From positions 1-64,000 of the forward strand of contig NZ_NBXA01000026.1 in assembly GCF_003399625.1 (NCBI RefSeq): DNA of 64,000 nt, in the 5' to 3' direction. The stretch is from Subtercola boreus (GTDB taxonomy: Bacteria > Actinomycetota > Actinomycetes > Actinomycetales > Microbacteriaceae). A program made the position numbers and the translations under genes. The notes beneath the pieces were generated by a model, which saw only the letters and a list, made by a program, of their open reading frames with translations, was not told the DNA's origin and made no database searches. Below, in pieces: positions 38,312 to 48,028 of the stretch. Positions within the stretch are counted from its first letter, which is position 1. Each line of letters begins with the position of its first letter.

Positions 38312-38968
38312 ATGCGCGAGGTTTTCCAGCAGGAACTCCGTGAAGTCCAGGAGCGACTGGTCGAGATCAGCAGGCTCGTGGTCGTCGCGATCACCAACGC
38401 CACCACCGCGTTCAACGAGTCGGACGTTGCCCTGGCAGAGCAGGTCATCGCCCAGGACTCCAAGATCGACGCTCTCGCGTCGGATCTCGATGAACTCGCG
38501 ATCAGCATCATGGCGCTGCAGCAGCCGGTCGCCCGCGACCTCCGAATCGTCGTGAGCGCTCTGCGCATGAGCGCCTCGCTCGAGCGGATGGGCGACATCG
38601 CCGAGCACATCGCCCAGCTCGCTCGTTACCGCTACCCCGACAAGGTCGCCAAGGACAGCCTGCTCGGCGTGTTCAGCGAGATGGGCGCCCTCGACGTGGA
38701 GGTGGCCGAGATGCTCAGCCGCCTGATCGAGACCGAGGACCTGGCGCTGGCCGACGACATCCGCGACAAGGACGACCGGATCGACGAACTGCACCTCAGC
38801 GTCTTCGAGGCCGTCCTCAGCGAGACCTGGGCGGGCACCTCGGTGAACACGGTCGACGTCACGCTGGCGTCGCGCTACCACGAGCGCTTCGCCGACCACG
38901 CGGTCAGCATCGCGAAGAAGGTCAAGTACCTCGCGACCGGTGAGTGGACCGGTTCGGGCGTGCGCTGA
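38312..38968 (+). CDS. phoU: Phosphate signalling protein PhoU
   Basis: This 218-residue all-helical protein has two PhoU repeats. Typical blocks are EVQERLVEISRLVVVAITNATTAF, DLRIVVSALRMSASLERMGDIAEHIAQLA (first metal-binding motif ERMGD-type) and RYHERFADHAVSIAKKVKYL (second). PhoU links the Pst transporter to SenX3 and keeps the system off when phosphate is sufficient. It is divergent from senX3-regX3, with about 210 bp between starts and no clear PHO box in that gap. A strong hairpin terminator follows. Confidence 0.96.
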   Translation: MREVFQQELREVQERLVEISRLVVVAITNATTAFNESDVALAEQVIAQDSKIDALASDLDELAISIMALQQPVARDLRIVVSALRMSASLERMGDIAEHIAQLARYRYPDKVAKDSLLGVFSEMGALDVEVAEMLSRLIETEDLALADDIRDKDDRIDELHLSVFEAVLSETWAGTSVNTVDVTLASRYHERFADHAVSIAKKVKYLATGEWTGSGVR

Positions 38969-38982
38969 GCCTCCCCTGCACA

Positions 38983-39021
38983 AGAAGAAGCCCCGGGCCT
39001 TTCGGCACCGGGGCTTCTTCT
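38983..39021. terminator. Hairpin terminator between phoU and the mutase gene
   Basis: The arms AGAAGAAGCCCCGG and CCGGGGCTTCTTCT are perfect complements around an 11-nt loop. The A/T-rich outer stem gives a terminator usable in both directions for the two convergent genes. Confidence 0.85.
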
Positions 39022-39040
39022 GTTCTCGGTGAGTCTTGAC

Positions 39041-39793
39041 TTATTTCTTGGCACCCTGTGCGGCGACGGCTGCGGCACCGGCGGCGGCGGCCTCCGGGTC
39101 GAGGTAGACGGCCGGCTCGACAGGCACGAAGTTCTCATCGAGCTTGTACACGAGCGGGATGCCGGTGGGGATGTTGAGCTCGGCGATGTCGTCGTCCGAG
39201 ATGGTGTCGAGGTGCTTCACCAGGGCCCGCAGCGAGTTGCCGTGCGCCGTGACCAGCACGGTCCTGCCCGCTGCGAGATCCACCGTGATGTCGCTGAACC
39301 AGTAGGGCAGCATCCGGTCGACGACGTCCTTCAGGCATTCGGTGCGGGGCACGGCGTCGCCGAGGTCGGCGTAGCGCGGGTCGCCCACCTGCGAGAACTC
39401 GTCGTCATCGGCGATGGGGGGCGGCGGCACGTCGTACGAGCGGCGCCAGGTCTGGAACTGCTCGGGGCCGTACTCGGCAAGGGTCTGCGCCTTGTCCTTG
39501 CCCTGCAGGGCGCCGTAGTGACGCTCGTTGAGGCGCCAGGATCTCTTCACGTCGATCCAGAGGCGACCGGCCACGCCGAGGGCGAGGTTGGCGGTGTCGA
39601 TCGCGCGCACGAGCCGCGAGGTGTAGAGCACGTCGGGCGCGAGGCCGGACTCGGCCAGCAGTTCGCCCGCACGCTTCGCCTCGCCGACACCCTGCTCGCT
39701 CAACCCCACGTCGACCCAGCCGGTGAAGAGGTTCTTCTGGTTCCAGTCGCTGTTACCGTGGCGCAGCAGGATCAAGGTGTAGGGCTCAGTCAT
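39041..39793 (-). CDS. gpmA: 2,3-bisphosphoglycerate-dependent phosphoglycerate mutase
   Basis: This 250-residue glycolytic mutase has [29 protein letters not shown] (phospho-His in LRHG), [38 protein letters not shown] and [18 protein letters not shown] (second His). It interconverts 3- and 2-phosphoglycerate. The C-terminus is an Ala-rich extension ([17 protein letters not shown]) of unknown use. It is divergent from the methyltransferase gene at 39811 with only 17 bp between start codons, so their promoters must overlap the coding starts. Confidence 0.97.
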   Translation of the reverse strand: MTEPYTLILLRHGNSDWNQKNLFTGWVDVGLSEQGVGEAKRAGELLAESGLAPDVLYTSRLVRAIDTANLALGVAGRLWIDVKRSWRLNERHYGALQGKDKAQTLAEYGPEQFQTWRRSYDVPPPPIADDDEFSQVGDPRYADLGDAVPRTECLKDVVDRMLPYWFSDITVDLAAGRTVLVTAHGNSLRALVKHLDTISDDDIAELNIPTGIPLVYKLDENFVPVEPAVYLDPEAAAAGAAAVAAQGAKK

Positions 39794-39810
39794 GGAATTA
39801 GTCTAGAACC

Positions 39811-40641
39811 ATGCCCATCGGCGAGATCACGCGTGGAACCACCAACACGAACCGCCTGCGCCGCGTCGACCGGTGGATCGGGGCGCTTCCTGCCCTCCGC
39901 GCCGCGACGTCGCCCCTGGTCGTCGACCTCGGCTACGGTGCCAGCGGCGTGACGGCCTTCGAGCTGCAGCGGCGCCTTGCGCGGGTGCGGCCCGAGGTGG
40001 AGGTGGTGGGGCTCGAGATCTCGCCCTCACGTGTCTCGACGGCGATGGCGCAGCTGGCCGCGGTGCGGGCCGGTACAGCTGGCTCGGGTTTCGCTCCCGA
40101 CGCGCGGGTCACGTTTGCGCTCGGTGGTTTCGAGGTGCCTCTGCCGGGCGGGCGCGGGGCCACGGTCATCCGGGCGTTCAATGTGCTGCGTCAGTATGAC
40201 GAGGCGGAGGTGGCCGCGGCCTGGCACCGGATGACCGGGCGGCTCTCTCCCGGGGGTGTGCTCGTGGAGGGAACCTGCGACGAGATCGGCCGGGTGTCGA
40301 GCTGGGTGGCGCTGGATGCGCGAGGCCCGGTTTCGTTCACGCTCTCGCTCCGTCTCACGGGACTCGAACGGCCGTCGATCGTGGCGGAGCGTCTGCCGAA
40401 GGTGCTGATCCACCGGAATGTGGAGGGTGAGAGCATCCACTCGCTGCTACTCGCGCTCGACCGCGCCTGGCAGCACAATGCGCCGCTCTCGGTGTACGGG
40501 CCGCGTCAGCGCTGGGTGGCGGCTGTCGGCGCCCTCGCCGCGGAGGGGTGGCCCGTGCTGGGGCCGGCCGCGCGCTGGCGCCTCGGCGAGCTGACGCTGC
40601 CCTGGGCATCCGTCGCGCCCCGCGGCTTCGCCTGGGCCTGA
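39811..40641 (+). CDS. SAM-dependent methyltransferase-like protein
   Basis: This 276-residue protein has a Rossmann methyltransferase core: LVVDLGYGASGVTAFELQRRLARVRP (motif I, with Y where most have G/C), VVGLEISPSRVSTAM (acidic motif II), VIRAFNVLRQYDEAEV and GGVLVEGTCDEIG. The C-terminal third (VLIHRNVEGESIHSLLLALDRAWQHNAPLSVYGPRQRW) is found in actinobacterial homologues encoded beside gpmA. The substrate is unknown. The ATG is at 39811; no strong ribosome binding site is visible. Confidence 0.83.
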   Translation: MPIGEITRGTTNTNRLRRVDRWIGALPALRAATSPLVVDLGYGASGVTAFELQRRLARVRPEVEVVGLEISPSRVSTAMAQLAAVRAGTAGSGFAPDARVTFALGGFEVPLPGGRGATVIRAFNVLRQYDEAEVAAAWHRMTGRLSPGGVLVEGTCDEIGRVSSWVALDARGPVSFTLSLRLTGLERPSIVAERLPKVLIHRNVEGESIHSLLLALDRAWQHNAPLSVYGPRQRWVAAVGALAAEGWPVLGPAARWRLGELTLPWASVAPRGFAWA

Positions 40642-40674
40642 GACGGGCGGTACGGACGGGGATGTCGGGGGGGG

Positions 40675-41769
40675 TCAGAGAGCGGGAAGGGCCGCGCGGG
40701 CCTCGTCGGGGCTCAGGCCCGTGGCCGTGAGGAGATCCATCACGAGGGGGCGGAGCTCCATCACGACCGAACCCTCTGCCACGCTCGAGCCGGGGACGAG
40801 CAGCCCGGGGTCGAGGCGCACGGCGACGAGGATCAGGTTCTGGCGCACGAGCGGCAGAACGAATGGGTCGTCGAGGCTCTGCACAAGCAGGTTCACCGCG
40901 CTGGTGAGACCGTTCAGGAGGTCTGCCAGCTCGTTCCGCGGGCGGCCGTCCCGCATGACAACCCCGAGACGCCTGGTCACCACCCGGAGGTCCCGAAGCG
41001 CGAGATCGACCCCGCCCAGCATCACGTTCTGGCGCTGGAGTTCGGGCAGGCGTCGCCGGAGGAACGGCGAGATCTTCGCAATTCCGATGGCCGAGTCGAG
41101 GGAGACCCGCCACTGGTCCATCAGCGGCTGCGTCGAGCGCGCGAGGTCGAGCACCGAACCGATGTCGCTCGCGTCGCCCCGCCGGAGCTCCTCGACCAGG
41201 CGCTCGACGATGCGCGAGAAGGTGCCGAGGAGCCTCTTCGCGTCGGCGTGGGCGACCCGGCGGGCATCCCGGGGAACCAGCGCCGTGAGCAGCAGCGCGA
41301 CCACTCCCCCGATGATGCCGTCGACCGAGCGCGTGAACGGGCCGCTCGCCGCCACCGGGAGGATCGCGACCAACGCCGACTGCGACGCCGCGATGATCGC
41401 GAACCCCGGCGCGGGCGAGAAGAACCGCGCCGCGAAGAGGGTGATCACGACGCTCAGCGCGAGCTGCCACACACCCTGCCCGGCCGTCAGCAGGATGACC
41501 TCGCTGAGCGTGATGCCGAGCGTCACCCCGATCGCGGTCTCGAGCACGCGCAGAGGCCGGGCATCCCGCACGAAGCCCAGGCTCGAGAGCGTGACGGTGG
41601 CGGCCGTCACCGGCGTGAGGTGCCCGAACAGATAGTAGGCGATGGCGTACGACACCACGACAGCGATGACGAGCTGCACGATCGGGAGCGCCGACCCGGC
41701 TGAGCGGTTCGCGCCGGCCCGCGCGAGCACCCGGGCCCGGTCAGCCCAGCGCCGTCGAGATCGACTCAT
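40675..41769 (-). CDS. FUSC-family membrane protein
   Basis: This 364-residue protein has an N-terminal block of about six hydrophobic helices (about 28-165). The FUSC motifs are LPIVQLVIAVVVSYAIAYYLFGHLTPVTAATVTLSSLGFVRDARPLRVLETAIGVTLGITLSE and FTRSVDGIIGGVVALLLTALVPRDARR. A cytoplasmic helical C-terminal region (about 175-364) follows. The family includes aromatic-acid and fusaric-acid efflux components and related anion-permeable proteins. It is separated from the upstream ygfZ-like gene by 11 bp, so they are probably co-transcribed. Confidence 0.87.
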   Translation of the reverse strand: MSRSRRRWADRARVLARAGANRSAGSALPIVQLVIAVVVSYAIAYYLFGHLTPVTAATVTLSSLGFVRDARPLRVLETAIGVTLGITLSEVILLTAGQGVWQLALSVVITLFAARFFSPAPGFAIIAASQSALVAILPVAASGPFTRSVDGIIGGVVALLLTALVPRDARRVAHADAKRLLGTFSRIVERLVEELRRGDASDIGSVLDLARSTQPLMDQWRVSLDSAIGIAKISPFLRRRLPELQRQNVMLGGVDLALRDLRVVTRRLGVVMRDGRPRNELADLLNGLTSAVNLLVQSLDDPFVLPLVRQNLILVAVRLDPGLLVPGSSVAEGSVVMELRPLVMDLLTATGLSPDEARAALPAL

Positions 41770-41780
41770 GCGGGGTGGGG

Positions 41781-42995
41781 TCAGCGCCGCACGGCGCCGA
41801 GGCGCGGCAGGCGCGGGATGCGGCCCACAGCCGCGCCGGCCTCGGGGGGCACGATGACCTCCTGGGTGGCGGCTACGAGGATGCCTTCGCTCCGCACGGC
41901 GAGGGCGGCGTCGACGGGGGTGCTGCGGCGCACGATCGCCAGGGCGATCGGGCCGAGCTCGAAGTGCAGGGCGCTGGCTGTGACCTGGCCGACGGCGGCG
42001 GTGGCCGCGCCGGTGGCCGGGTCGACTCCACCCTGAGGGGCTTCTGCGTCCTGCACCAGGACCTCGTCGCCCGGAGACGGCAGCACCGCGTCGGAGCCGT
42101 CGAGGTGCAGCATCACCAGGCGGCGGGGTGGATGCCCGAGGTTGTGCACCTTGGCGACGGTCTCCTGGCCGCGGTAGCAGCCCTTGCTGAGGTGCACAGC
42201 GGAGCGGATCCAGTCGACCTCGTGCGGGATCAGCCTTTCATCGGCCTCGGTGCTGAAGCGGGGGCGCCAAGCCGCGATGCGGAGGGCCTCGAACGCCAGC
42301 AGTCCGGCGACCTCGAGCTCGCCGCGGCGGGCGGCATCGACGACGGCGACCAGTGAGGAGCGCGCCACCAGCGACTCGCGCCACGGAAAGTCGGCACCCG
42401 GATGCTCGTCGATGTCGGCGTACTGGTGGCCGCCGGCCACCACCTCCGTCCACGGATCGATCCAGGTGAGCGCGACGTCGTTCGGGGTGGCGACGAACGC
42501 CTCGATCGCGGCGACGGAGGTGACCCCGTCGCCGGTGCCACTCTGCGTGAGAGCAGCATCGGCCCCGGGCATCCAGCCGACCGTCGCGAACTCGTCGCTG
42601 CGGTCGGCGACCTCCACCCGCAGCATGAAACGCATGCGGTCGAGCCACGCCGCGAGCGGAGCGGCCTCGGGCCCGTCCACGAGCAGCCACGCCGTGACGC
42701 CGTCGTCGAACACGCGGATGGCGTGCTCGACGCGGCCGGACGGGTCGAGCAGCAGGGTCTCGGCCGAATCTCCGGGCGTGAGGCGTTTCAGCGCCTGGCT
42801 GGTCACCGAGTCGAGCCAGCTGAGGCGGTCGGGGCCGGTGACCGAGATGACCCCGCGCGAGGAGAGGTCGACGATTGCGCCGCCGACGAGCATCCGCTGC
42901 TCGCGGAGCGGGTTGCCGTAGTGCGACGCGACGCCGGCGTCTTCACCGGATGCCTCGACGGCGCCCGGGAGGCTGAGGAACGGTGACGGGGTCAT
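41781..42995 (-). CDS. ygfZ: YgfZ/GcvT-like folate-binding protein
   Basis: This 404-residue protein has the GcvT-like three-domain fold. The YgfZ signature is HLSKGCYRGQETVAKVHNLGHPPRRLV (K-G-C-[FY]-x-G-Q-E). The N-terminal part, IVDLSSRGVISVTGPDRLSWLDSVTSQ, is also typical. YgfZ-type proteins assist Fe-S cluster enzyme maturation in a tetrahydrofolate-dependent way. It starts at MTPSPFLSLPGAVEA. The downstream FUSC gene follows directly. Confidence 0.92.
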   Translation of the reverse strand: MTPSPFLSLPGAVEASGEDAGVASHYGNPLREQRMLVGGAIVDLSSRGVISVTGPDRLSWLDSVTSQALKRLTPGDSAETLLLDPSGRVEHAIRVFDDGVTAWLLVDGPEAAPLAAWLDRMRFMLRVEVADRSDEFATVGWMPGADAALTQSGTGDGVTSVAAIEAFVATPNDVALTWIDPWTEVVAGGHQYADIDEHPGADFPWRESLVARSSLVAVVDAARRGELEVAGLLAFEALRIAAWRPRFSTEADERLIPHEVDWIRSAVHLSKGCYRGQETVAKVHNLGHPPRRLVMLHLDGSDAVLPSPGDEVLVQDAEAPQGGVDPATGAATAAVGQVTASALHFELGPIALAIVRRSTPVDAALAVRSEGILVAATQEVIVPPEAGAAVGRIPRLPRLGAVRR

Positions 42996-43108
42996 GAGGT
43001 GCCGATCTGTCGGGGGGTGGCCGGCATCGGAGCGGGTGTTGGTCAGGTGGGGCGGCTGACGGGAGCCGGGAGGAGGCGAGGGGCAGTGGAGCCTGGAGGC
43101 GGTGGAGC

Positions 43109-43705
43109 TCAGTCCGTCTTGGCGAGGCGGGCCGAGGCGTGCGTGCGGAGATCCTGCCCGAGGGCGGCGATGTCCCAGGCCCAGAGCAGGTGTCCGCCGA
43201 CCAGGCCGTAGATGCGTGTGGCCGCCGTGTACTCCTTGGCCGAGTGCGAGCGCATCACGGCGTCGGTGGCCAGGTCGATGCGGGCCGCCTTGACCTGGCC
43301 GATGTAGAGCTCGTCGACACCTCCGGGATGCAGGAGCGAGACTTCGATGTCGAAGCCGTCGTCGGCGTTCCGCAGGGTCTCGACCGATTCGGTCGTGGCG
43401 TACGGACGGGGATCGGCGCCCGGCAGCATCCCGGGGCCCGGATCGCCCTCGACCGACGGGCGCGACAGGCGCCAGTAGCCCATCTCGGTGACGAGCGGAG
43501 TGAGCTTGTCGTCGAGCAGCCAGGCATACGAACTGTAGTTGAGGTAGGGCAGGCCGTCATTGCTGAAACTGACGCGCTGGCCGAACTCGTGCGACACTTT
43601 CTCGTCACCGATGGTGTAGTCGATGACCCCGGTGCCCTCCCAGACCCCGATCAGCCAGGACAGGGGGACGATCTCGGCGGGCAGGCCGGTGGGGATCTCG
43701 ATCAC
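43109..43705 (-). CDS. Nitrobindin-like (FABP family) protein
   Basis: This 198-residue beta-barrel protein has the motif WLIGVWEGTG, matching the GxWxGxG signature of heme-binding nitrobindins, and VTEMGYWRLSRPS. The distal His position of verified nitrobindins falls near the C-terminal half, but I cannot confirm it without alignment. Actinobacterial members may bind ferric heme and act on nitric oxide or peroxynitrite. It lies just downstream of a 37-residue membrane peptide gene. Confidence 0.88.
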   Translation of the reverse strand: MIEIPTGLPAEIVPLSWLIGVWEGTGVIDYTIGDEKVSHEFGQRVSFSNDGLPYLNYSSYAWLLDDKLTPLVTEMGYWRLSRPSVEGDPGPGMLPGADPRPYATTESVETLRNADDGFDIEVSLLHPGGVDELYIGQVKAARIDLATDAVMRSHSAKEYTAATRIYGLVGGHLLWAWDIAALGQDLRTHASARLAKTD

Positions 43706-43719
43706 GGGGCGCCGAGCGG

Positions 43720-43833
43720 TCAGCGCTGGCCGCGGAACAGCCTCAGGATGACCACGATCGAGGTGAAGGCGATGCCGACACCGGCAAGACCGAGCAACCC
43801 GAGGTAGAAGATTTCGAGGGGCACATAGTTCAT
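43720..43833 (-). CDS. Tiny single-helix membrane protein
   Basis: The 37-residue peptide MNYVPLEIFYLGLLGLAGVG continues with a hydrophobic stretch and ends VVILRLFRGQR. It is one transmembrane helix with a basic C-terminus. It lies 14 bp upstream of the nitrobindin-like gene and 17 bp after the next upstream gene, so it fits an operon of three. An extended open frame upstream overlaps that gene and was not used. No family is recognised. Confidence 0.6.
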   Translation of the reverse strand: MNYVPLEIFYLGLLGLAGVGIAFTSIVVILRLFRGQR

Positions 43834-43850
43834 ACCCCCGATTCTATTGG

Positions 43851-44102
43851 CTAAAAGCCCAGCACGAGCGTCGCCACAGCGAGAATGACCACCGAACCGG
43901 CGATGCTCGCGGAGCACCGGTCGACAAATCCCTCGGGCCGGGACAGACCGAGCTGGACGACGAACGTCAGGATGACCACCCCGCCGAGGATCACCGCGAG
44001 AAAGACGAGGTGGGAGGCCGGATCAGCCAGCACGCCGGTGAGGACCGCCCCGACGAGTGCGAGCAGCCAGACGGGGGCGGCACTTTTCACGAGGAGGCTC
44101 AT
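43851..44102 (-). CDS. Small membrane protein with three hydrophobic helices
   Basis: In this 83-residue protein, almost the entire sequence is hydrophobic: [41 protein letters not shown] and [18 protein letters not shown] form three helices, with the charged loop SRPEGFVDR between the second and third. Related short membrane proteins accompany glnR/mshD regions in Micrococcales. Its function is unknown. It is divergent from glnR. Confidence 0.72.
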   Translation of the reverse strand: MSLLVKSAAPVWLLALVGAVLTGVLADPASHLVFLAVILGGVVILTFVVQLGLSRPEGFVDRCSASIAGSVVILAVATLVLGF

Positions 44103-44179
44103 CAGGCCATTCTGCCCGATGCCACAGGCTCCGAGGTCGAGCCGCTAGTATTGCCCTAAGCAATATCTGGAGGATCTCT

Positions 44180-44872
44180 GTGGCGCAGTTGTTGATCCTG
44201 ACCTCTGCGGTCGACAAGGAGGTGCTGCCCGCGCTCTCCCTCCTGAGCCATCGCACCCGGCAGATCCCGGCTGAGGCCGCACAGTTGGTGAACACCCCCA
44301 ACTGCGATTTGATCTTCATCGATGCCCGGCGCGACCTCGCCAGCGCGCGGTCGCTCTGCAAGATCCTGAAGACCACGGGCATCGGCGTGCCCATCGTGCT
44401 GATCCTCACCGAAGGTGGGCTGACAGCGGTGAGCGCCGAGTGGGGCGCCGCCGATGTGCTGCTCGAGTCGGCCGGCCCGGCCGAGGTCGACACGCGCATC
44501 CGGCTCGCCATCGGCCGCCAGGTACAGGAGCAGTCGTCGTCGAAGATCCAGGCCTCCGGCGTCGTGATCGACGAGGCCAGCTACTCGGCCCGCGTGCATG
44601 GCCGACCGCTCGATCTCACCTTCAAGGAGTTCGAGCTGCTGCGCTTCTTCGCCCTCAACCCGTCGAGGGTCTTCACCCGCGAGCAGCTGCTCAGCGAGGT
44701 CTGGGGCTACGACTACTTCGGTGGCACCCGCACCGTCGACGTGCACGTCAGGCGCCTCCGCGCCAAGCTCGGCGACCTCGAATCCCTGATCGGCACCGTG
44801 CGGAACGTCGGCTACCGGTTCAACTTCTTCGAAGACGAGAATGAGCGCCTCGCCCAGGCTCGAAACGCTTGA
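44180..44872 (+). CDS. glnR: GlnR-type orphan response regulator
   Basis: This 230-residue protein starts from a GTG with GGAGG upstream. It has an atypical receiver ([34 protein letters not shown], then [40 protein letters not shown]) that lacks the full acidic pocket of a phosphorylated regulator. A standard winged helix follows ([55 protein letters not shown]). This is the GlnR architecture of actinobacteria, which controls nitrogen assimilation genes without a partner kinase. No kinase gene is adjacent. It overlaps mshD by 32 bp. Confidence 0.9.
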   Translation: MAQLLILTSAVDKEVLPALSLLSHRTRQIPAEAAQLVNTPNCDLIFIDARRDLASARSLCKILKTTGIGVPIVLILTEGGLTAVSAEWGAADVLLESAGPAEVDTRIRLAIGRQVQEQSSSKIQASGVVIDEASYSARVHGRPLDLTFKEFELLRFFALNPSRVFTREQLLSEVWGYDYFGGTRTVDVHVRRLRAKLGDLESLIGTVRNVGYRFNFFEDENERLAQARNA

Positions 44873-45779
44873 CCCCTCCGACGCGGCGTCGATCGCCGCG
44901 GTGGAGGACCTGCTCGAGCGCGCCGGCGAGGTGGATGGCCAGCCGGCCTTCAACGACCAGACCCGCCTGGAGCTGAAGTCGGGCACCACCCACGTGGTTC
45001 TCGCCCGCGACGAAGGCCGCCTGGTCGGGGCCGGAGCGGTGGCCGACGACACCCTCGAACTGGTCGTCGACCCGGATGCCCGGGGCCACGGTGTCGGCGG
45101 CGCGCTGGTCGAGCACGTGCTGACGTCGCGCACGGGCTCGCTGCTGCTGCGTGTACTGGAGCCGTTCGTGGGGGCGTTCCCGGCCCCGACCCTCGCCTGG
45201 GCGCACGGCGACCACCCGGCCGCGCGCCGCCTCGCCGAGCAGCACGGCTTCGAACCGGTTCGGAGGCTGCTGCAGCTGCGGATGCCGCTGGCCGCTGCCC
45301 CGGATGCCCCCACCCCCGAATCGGCGCCCGGGATCACCTTCGACAGCTTCGACGCGGCGCGCGACAGCACCCCGTGGGTCGCCCTGAACGCGCGGGTGTT
45401 CGCCGGTCATCCGGAGCAGGGAAGACTGACCGAGGCCGACCTCGCCGCCCGCCGCGCCGAGCCGTGGTTCGACGCCGAGGACTTCCTCCTCGCACGGGAC
45501 GACGACGGTGTCATGGTCGGCTACAACTGGCTGAAGGTCGAGCCCGCAGACCCGAGCGGCGAGCGCCTCGGCGAGATCTACGTGATCGGTGTCGACAGCG
45601 CCCACGCGGGCCACGGGCTCGGTCGGGCCCTGATGCGAAAGGGTCTACGCCGTCTCGCGGAACGCGGATGCACGGTGGCAGCCCTCTACGTGGAGGAGGA
45701 CAACGGCCCTGCCGTCCCGCTCTACCGCAGTCTCGGTTTCGCCGATCACACGGTCGATGTGCAGTACGCGAAGCACTGA
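44841..45779 (+). CDS. mshD: Mycothiol synthase (MshD)
   Basis: This 312-residue tandem GNAT protein has an N-terminal domain with [24 protein letters not shown] and a C-terminal domain with [43 protein letters not shown], both containing acetyl-CoA loops. FNDQTRLEL and [26 protein letters not shown] are characteristic of MshD, which acetylates Cys-GlcN-Ins in the last step of mycothiol synthesis. This diagnoses an actinomycete. The start overlaps glnR by 32 bp; ATGAGCGCCTCGCCC is the likely beginning. Confidence 0.95.
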   Translation: MSASPRLETLDPSDAASIAAVEDLLERAGEVDGQPAFNDQTRLELKSGTTHVVLARDEGRLVGAGAVADDTLELVVDPDARGHGVGGALVEHVLTSRTGSLLLRVLEPFVGAFPAPTLAWAHGDHPAARRLAEQHGFEPVRRLLQLRMPLAAAPDAPTPESAPGITFDSFDAARDSTPWVALNARVFAGHPEQGRLTEADLAARRAEPWFDAEDFLLARDDDGVMVGYNWLKVEPADPSGERLGEIYVIGVDSAHAGHGLGRALMRKGLRRLAERGCTVAALYVEEDNGPAVPLYRSLGFADHTVDVQYAKH

Positions 45780-45795
45780 CTGCTGCCACGACCCC

Positions 45796-45817
45796 GTTCA
45801 CCTCTCGTTTACCCTCG
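45796..45817 (+). promoter_or_regulatory. PHO box upstream of ppk
   Basis: Two 11-bp direct repeats, GTTCACCTCTC and GTTTACCCTCG, lie 31 bp upstream of the ppk start. They match the actinobacterial phosphate-box pattern (GTTCACC repeated every 11 bp) recognised by PhoP/RegX3-type regulators. Confidence 0.7.
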
Positions 45818-45847
45818 TCCGAGCCGCGCGAGTGACATGATGAGTGA

Positions 45848-48028
45848 ATGGATGACGACAACTTCACCCTCGACGCCGGCGTGGGTGCAGACTACCTCGA
45901 CGACGACTTCGAGCTCATCGAGGACCCCAACGATCCCGCCCTTCCCGAGGGCCGCTACCTCGACCGCGAGCTGAGCTGGCTCGCGTTCAACCGCCGGGTG
46001 CTGGAGCTCGCCGAAGACCCGACTCTGCCGGTGATCGAACGGGCGAACTTCCTCGCGATCTTCGCGTCGAACCTCGACGAGTTCTTCATGGTGCGGGTTG
46101 CCGGGCTGAAGCGCCGCATCGTCACCGGCCTCGCGGTTCCGACGAACATCGGGCGCGGCCCGCAAGACGTGCTGAACGACATCTCCGTCGCCGTGCACGA
46201 ACTCCAGTCGCGGCACGCTGCGGCCTACCAGGAGCTCGTGAAGCCGGCACTGGATGACGCGGGCATCCACATCGTGCAGTGGGAGTCGCTCGGCCAGTCC
46301 GATCGCGACCGTCTCACCGAGGTGTTCAGCGACGAGATCTTCCCCGTCCTGATGCCGCTCGCCGTCGACCCCGCGCATCCGTTCCCCTACATCTCCGGAC
46401 TCTCTCTGAACCTCTCTGTGCGAGTGCGCAACCCGAAGAGCGACCGCCAGGAGTTCGCCCGCCTGAAGGTGCCGCAGGTGCTGCCGCGGTTCGTGCGCGT
46501 CGACCCGAAGGAACGCACGAGGGACGTGCGTTTCATCAGCCTCGAAGACCTGATGGCGAATCACCTCGGCCACCTCTTCCCGGGCATGGAGGTGCTCGAA
46601 CACCACGTGTTCCGCGTCACCCGCAACGAAGACGTCGAGATCGAGGAGGACGAGACCGAGAACCTCATCCAGGCCCTCGAGAAGGAGCTGCTGAAGCGGC
46701 GCTTCGGTCCGCCGATCCGGCTCGAGATCACTGAGGAGATGGATGACGTGACCCTCGGTCTCATCGTGCGGGAGCTCGACGTGACCGAGCAGGAGGTGTA
46801 TCGCCTCGCAGGGCCGCTCGATCTCGGCGGGCTCTTCGAGTTGAGCAAGATCGACCGCCCCGACCTGAAGTACCCCAAGCACGTGCCGACGACGAACGTC
46901 TACCTGCTGCCACCCGAACCGAACGCCCGGCCCGACATCTTCAAGGCGATCGCCCGGCAGGACATCCTGGTGCACCACCCGTACGAGTCGTTCGCGACCA
47001 GCGTGCAGGCCTTCCTGGAGCAGGCCGCAGCCGATCCCGACGTGCTGGCGATCAAGCAGACGCTCTACCGCACCTCGGGCGACAGCCCGATCGTCGAGGC
47101 CCTCATCGACGCGGCCGAGGCCGGCAAGCAGGTGCTCGCGCTCGTGGAGATCAAGGCGCGCTTCGACGAGCAGAACAACATCTCCTGGGCCCGCAAGCTC
47201 GAGAAGGCCGGCGTTCACGTCGTCTACGGCCTCGTGGGTCTGAAGACGCACTGCAAGCTCGCACTCGTGGTGCGCCGCGAGAAGGGCAAGCTGAAGCACT
47301 ACAGCCACATCGGAACCGGTAACTACAACCCGAAGACCTCGCGCATCTACGAGGACTTCGGCCTGTTCACCGCCGACGACCAGGTGGGCAAGGATCTGAC
47401 CCGGCTCTTCAACGAGCTGAGCGGTTACGCCATCGAGAAGAAGTTCAAGCGCCTTCTCGTGGCACCGCTCCACCTCCGGAAGGGGCTGCTCAAGCGCATC
47501 GCCCAGGAGGCGACGAACGCGCAGAACGGCCTGCCCTCCGGCATCAAAATCAAACTGAACTCGATCGTCGACGAAGCCATCATCGACGGGCTCTACCGGG
47601 CCAGCCAGGCCGGCGTGCCGATCGACATCTGGGTTCGCGGCATCTGCGCGATCAAACCCGGCGTGCCGGGGCTCAGCGAGAACATCCGGGTGCGCTCGAC
47701 CCTCGGGCGATACCTGGAGCACTCGCGCATCTTCTGTTTCGAGAACGGCGGCGACCGCCAGGTCTACATCGGATCGAGCGACATGATGCACCGGAACCTC
47801 GATCGCCGCGTCGAAGCGCTGGTGCGCCTCGTTGCACCGGATCACCTCAAGGAGATCGCCGCGATGTTCGAGCTGGCGATGTCGGACACGGTCACCTCCT
47901 GGTGGCTCGACGGCGACGGCGGCTGGACGCGGCACACACTGAAGGACGACGGCGAGAAGCTGATCGACCTGCAGGACCGCCTGATGTACCTCACCTCCCG
48001 TCGCAAACGCCCGAGCATCCTCCGGTGA
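45848..48028 (+). CDS. ppk: Polyphosphate kinase
   Basis: This 726-residue PPK1 has an N-terminal domain [20 protein letters not shown]-type block ([16 protein letters not shown]), the head domain, and the phospholipase-D-like catalytic core. The core has [88 protein letters not shown] (phospho-His in the HIGTGNYN region) and [20 protein letters not shown]. It builds polyphosphate from ATP reversibly. A PHO box lies 31 bp upstream. The stop overlaps the following NUDIX gene (GTGA), an arrangement conserved in actinobacteria. Confidence 0.97.
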   Translation: MDDDNFTLDAGVGADYLDDDFELIEDPNDPALPEGRYLDRELSWLAFNRRVLELAEDPTLPVIERANFLAIFASNLDEFFMVRVAGLKRRIVTGLAVPTNIGRGPQDVLNDISVAVHELQSRHAAAYQELVKPALDDAGIHIVQWESLGQSDRDRLTEVFSDEIFPVLMPLAVDPAHPFPYISGLSLNLSVRVRNPKSDRQEFARLKVPQVLPRFVRVDPKERTRDVRFISLEDLMANHLGHLFPGMEVLEHHVFRVTRNEDVEIEEDETENLIQALEKELLKRRFGPPIRLEITEEMDDVTLGLIVRELDVTEQEVYRLAGPLDLGGLFELSKIDRPDLKYPKHVPTTNVYLLPPEPNARPDIFKAIARQDILVHHPYESFATSVQAFLEQAAADPDVLAIKQTLYRTSGDSPIVEALIDAAEAGKQVLALVEIKARFDEQNNISWARKLEKAGVHVVYGLVGLKTHCKLALVVRREKGKLKHYSHIGTGNYNPKTSRIYEDFGLFTADDQVGKDLTRLFNELSGYAIEKKFKRLLVAPLHLRKGLLKRIAQEATNAQNGLPSGIKIKLNSIVDEAIIDGLYRASQAGVPIDIWVRGICAIKPGVPGLSENIRVRSTLGRYLEHSRIFCFENGGDRQVYIGSSDMMHRNLDRRVEALVRLVAPDHLKEIAAMFELAMSDTVTSWWLDGDGGWTRHTLKDDGEKLIDLQDRLMYLTSRRKRPSILR

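Noticed and set aside
45809-47935. A 700-codon minus-strand open frame opposite ppk
   Set aside because: Antisense shadow of the ppk gene with a biased composition typical of reversed GC-rich coding sequence.
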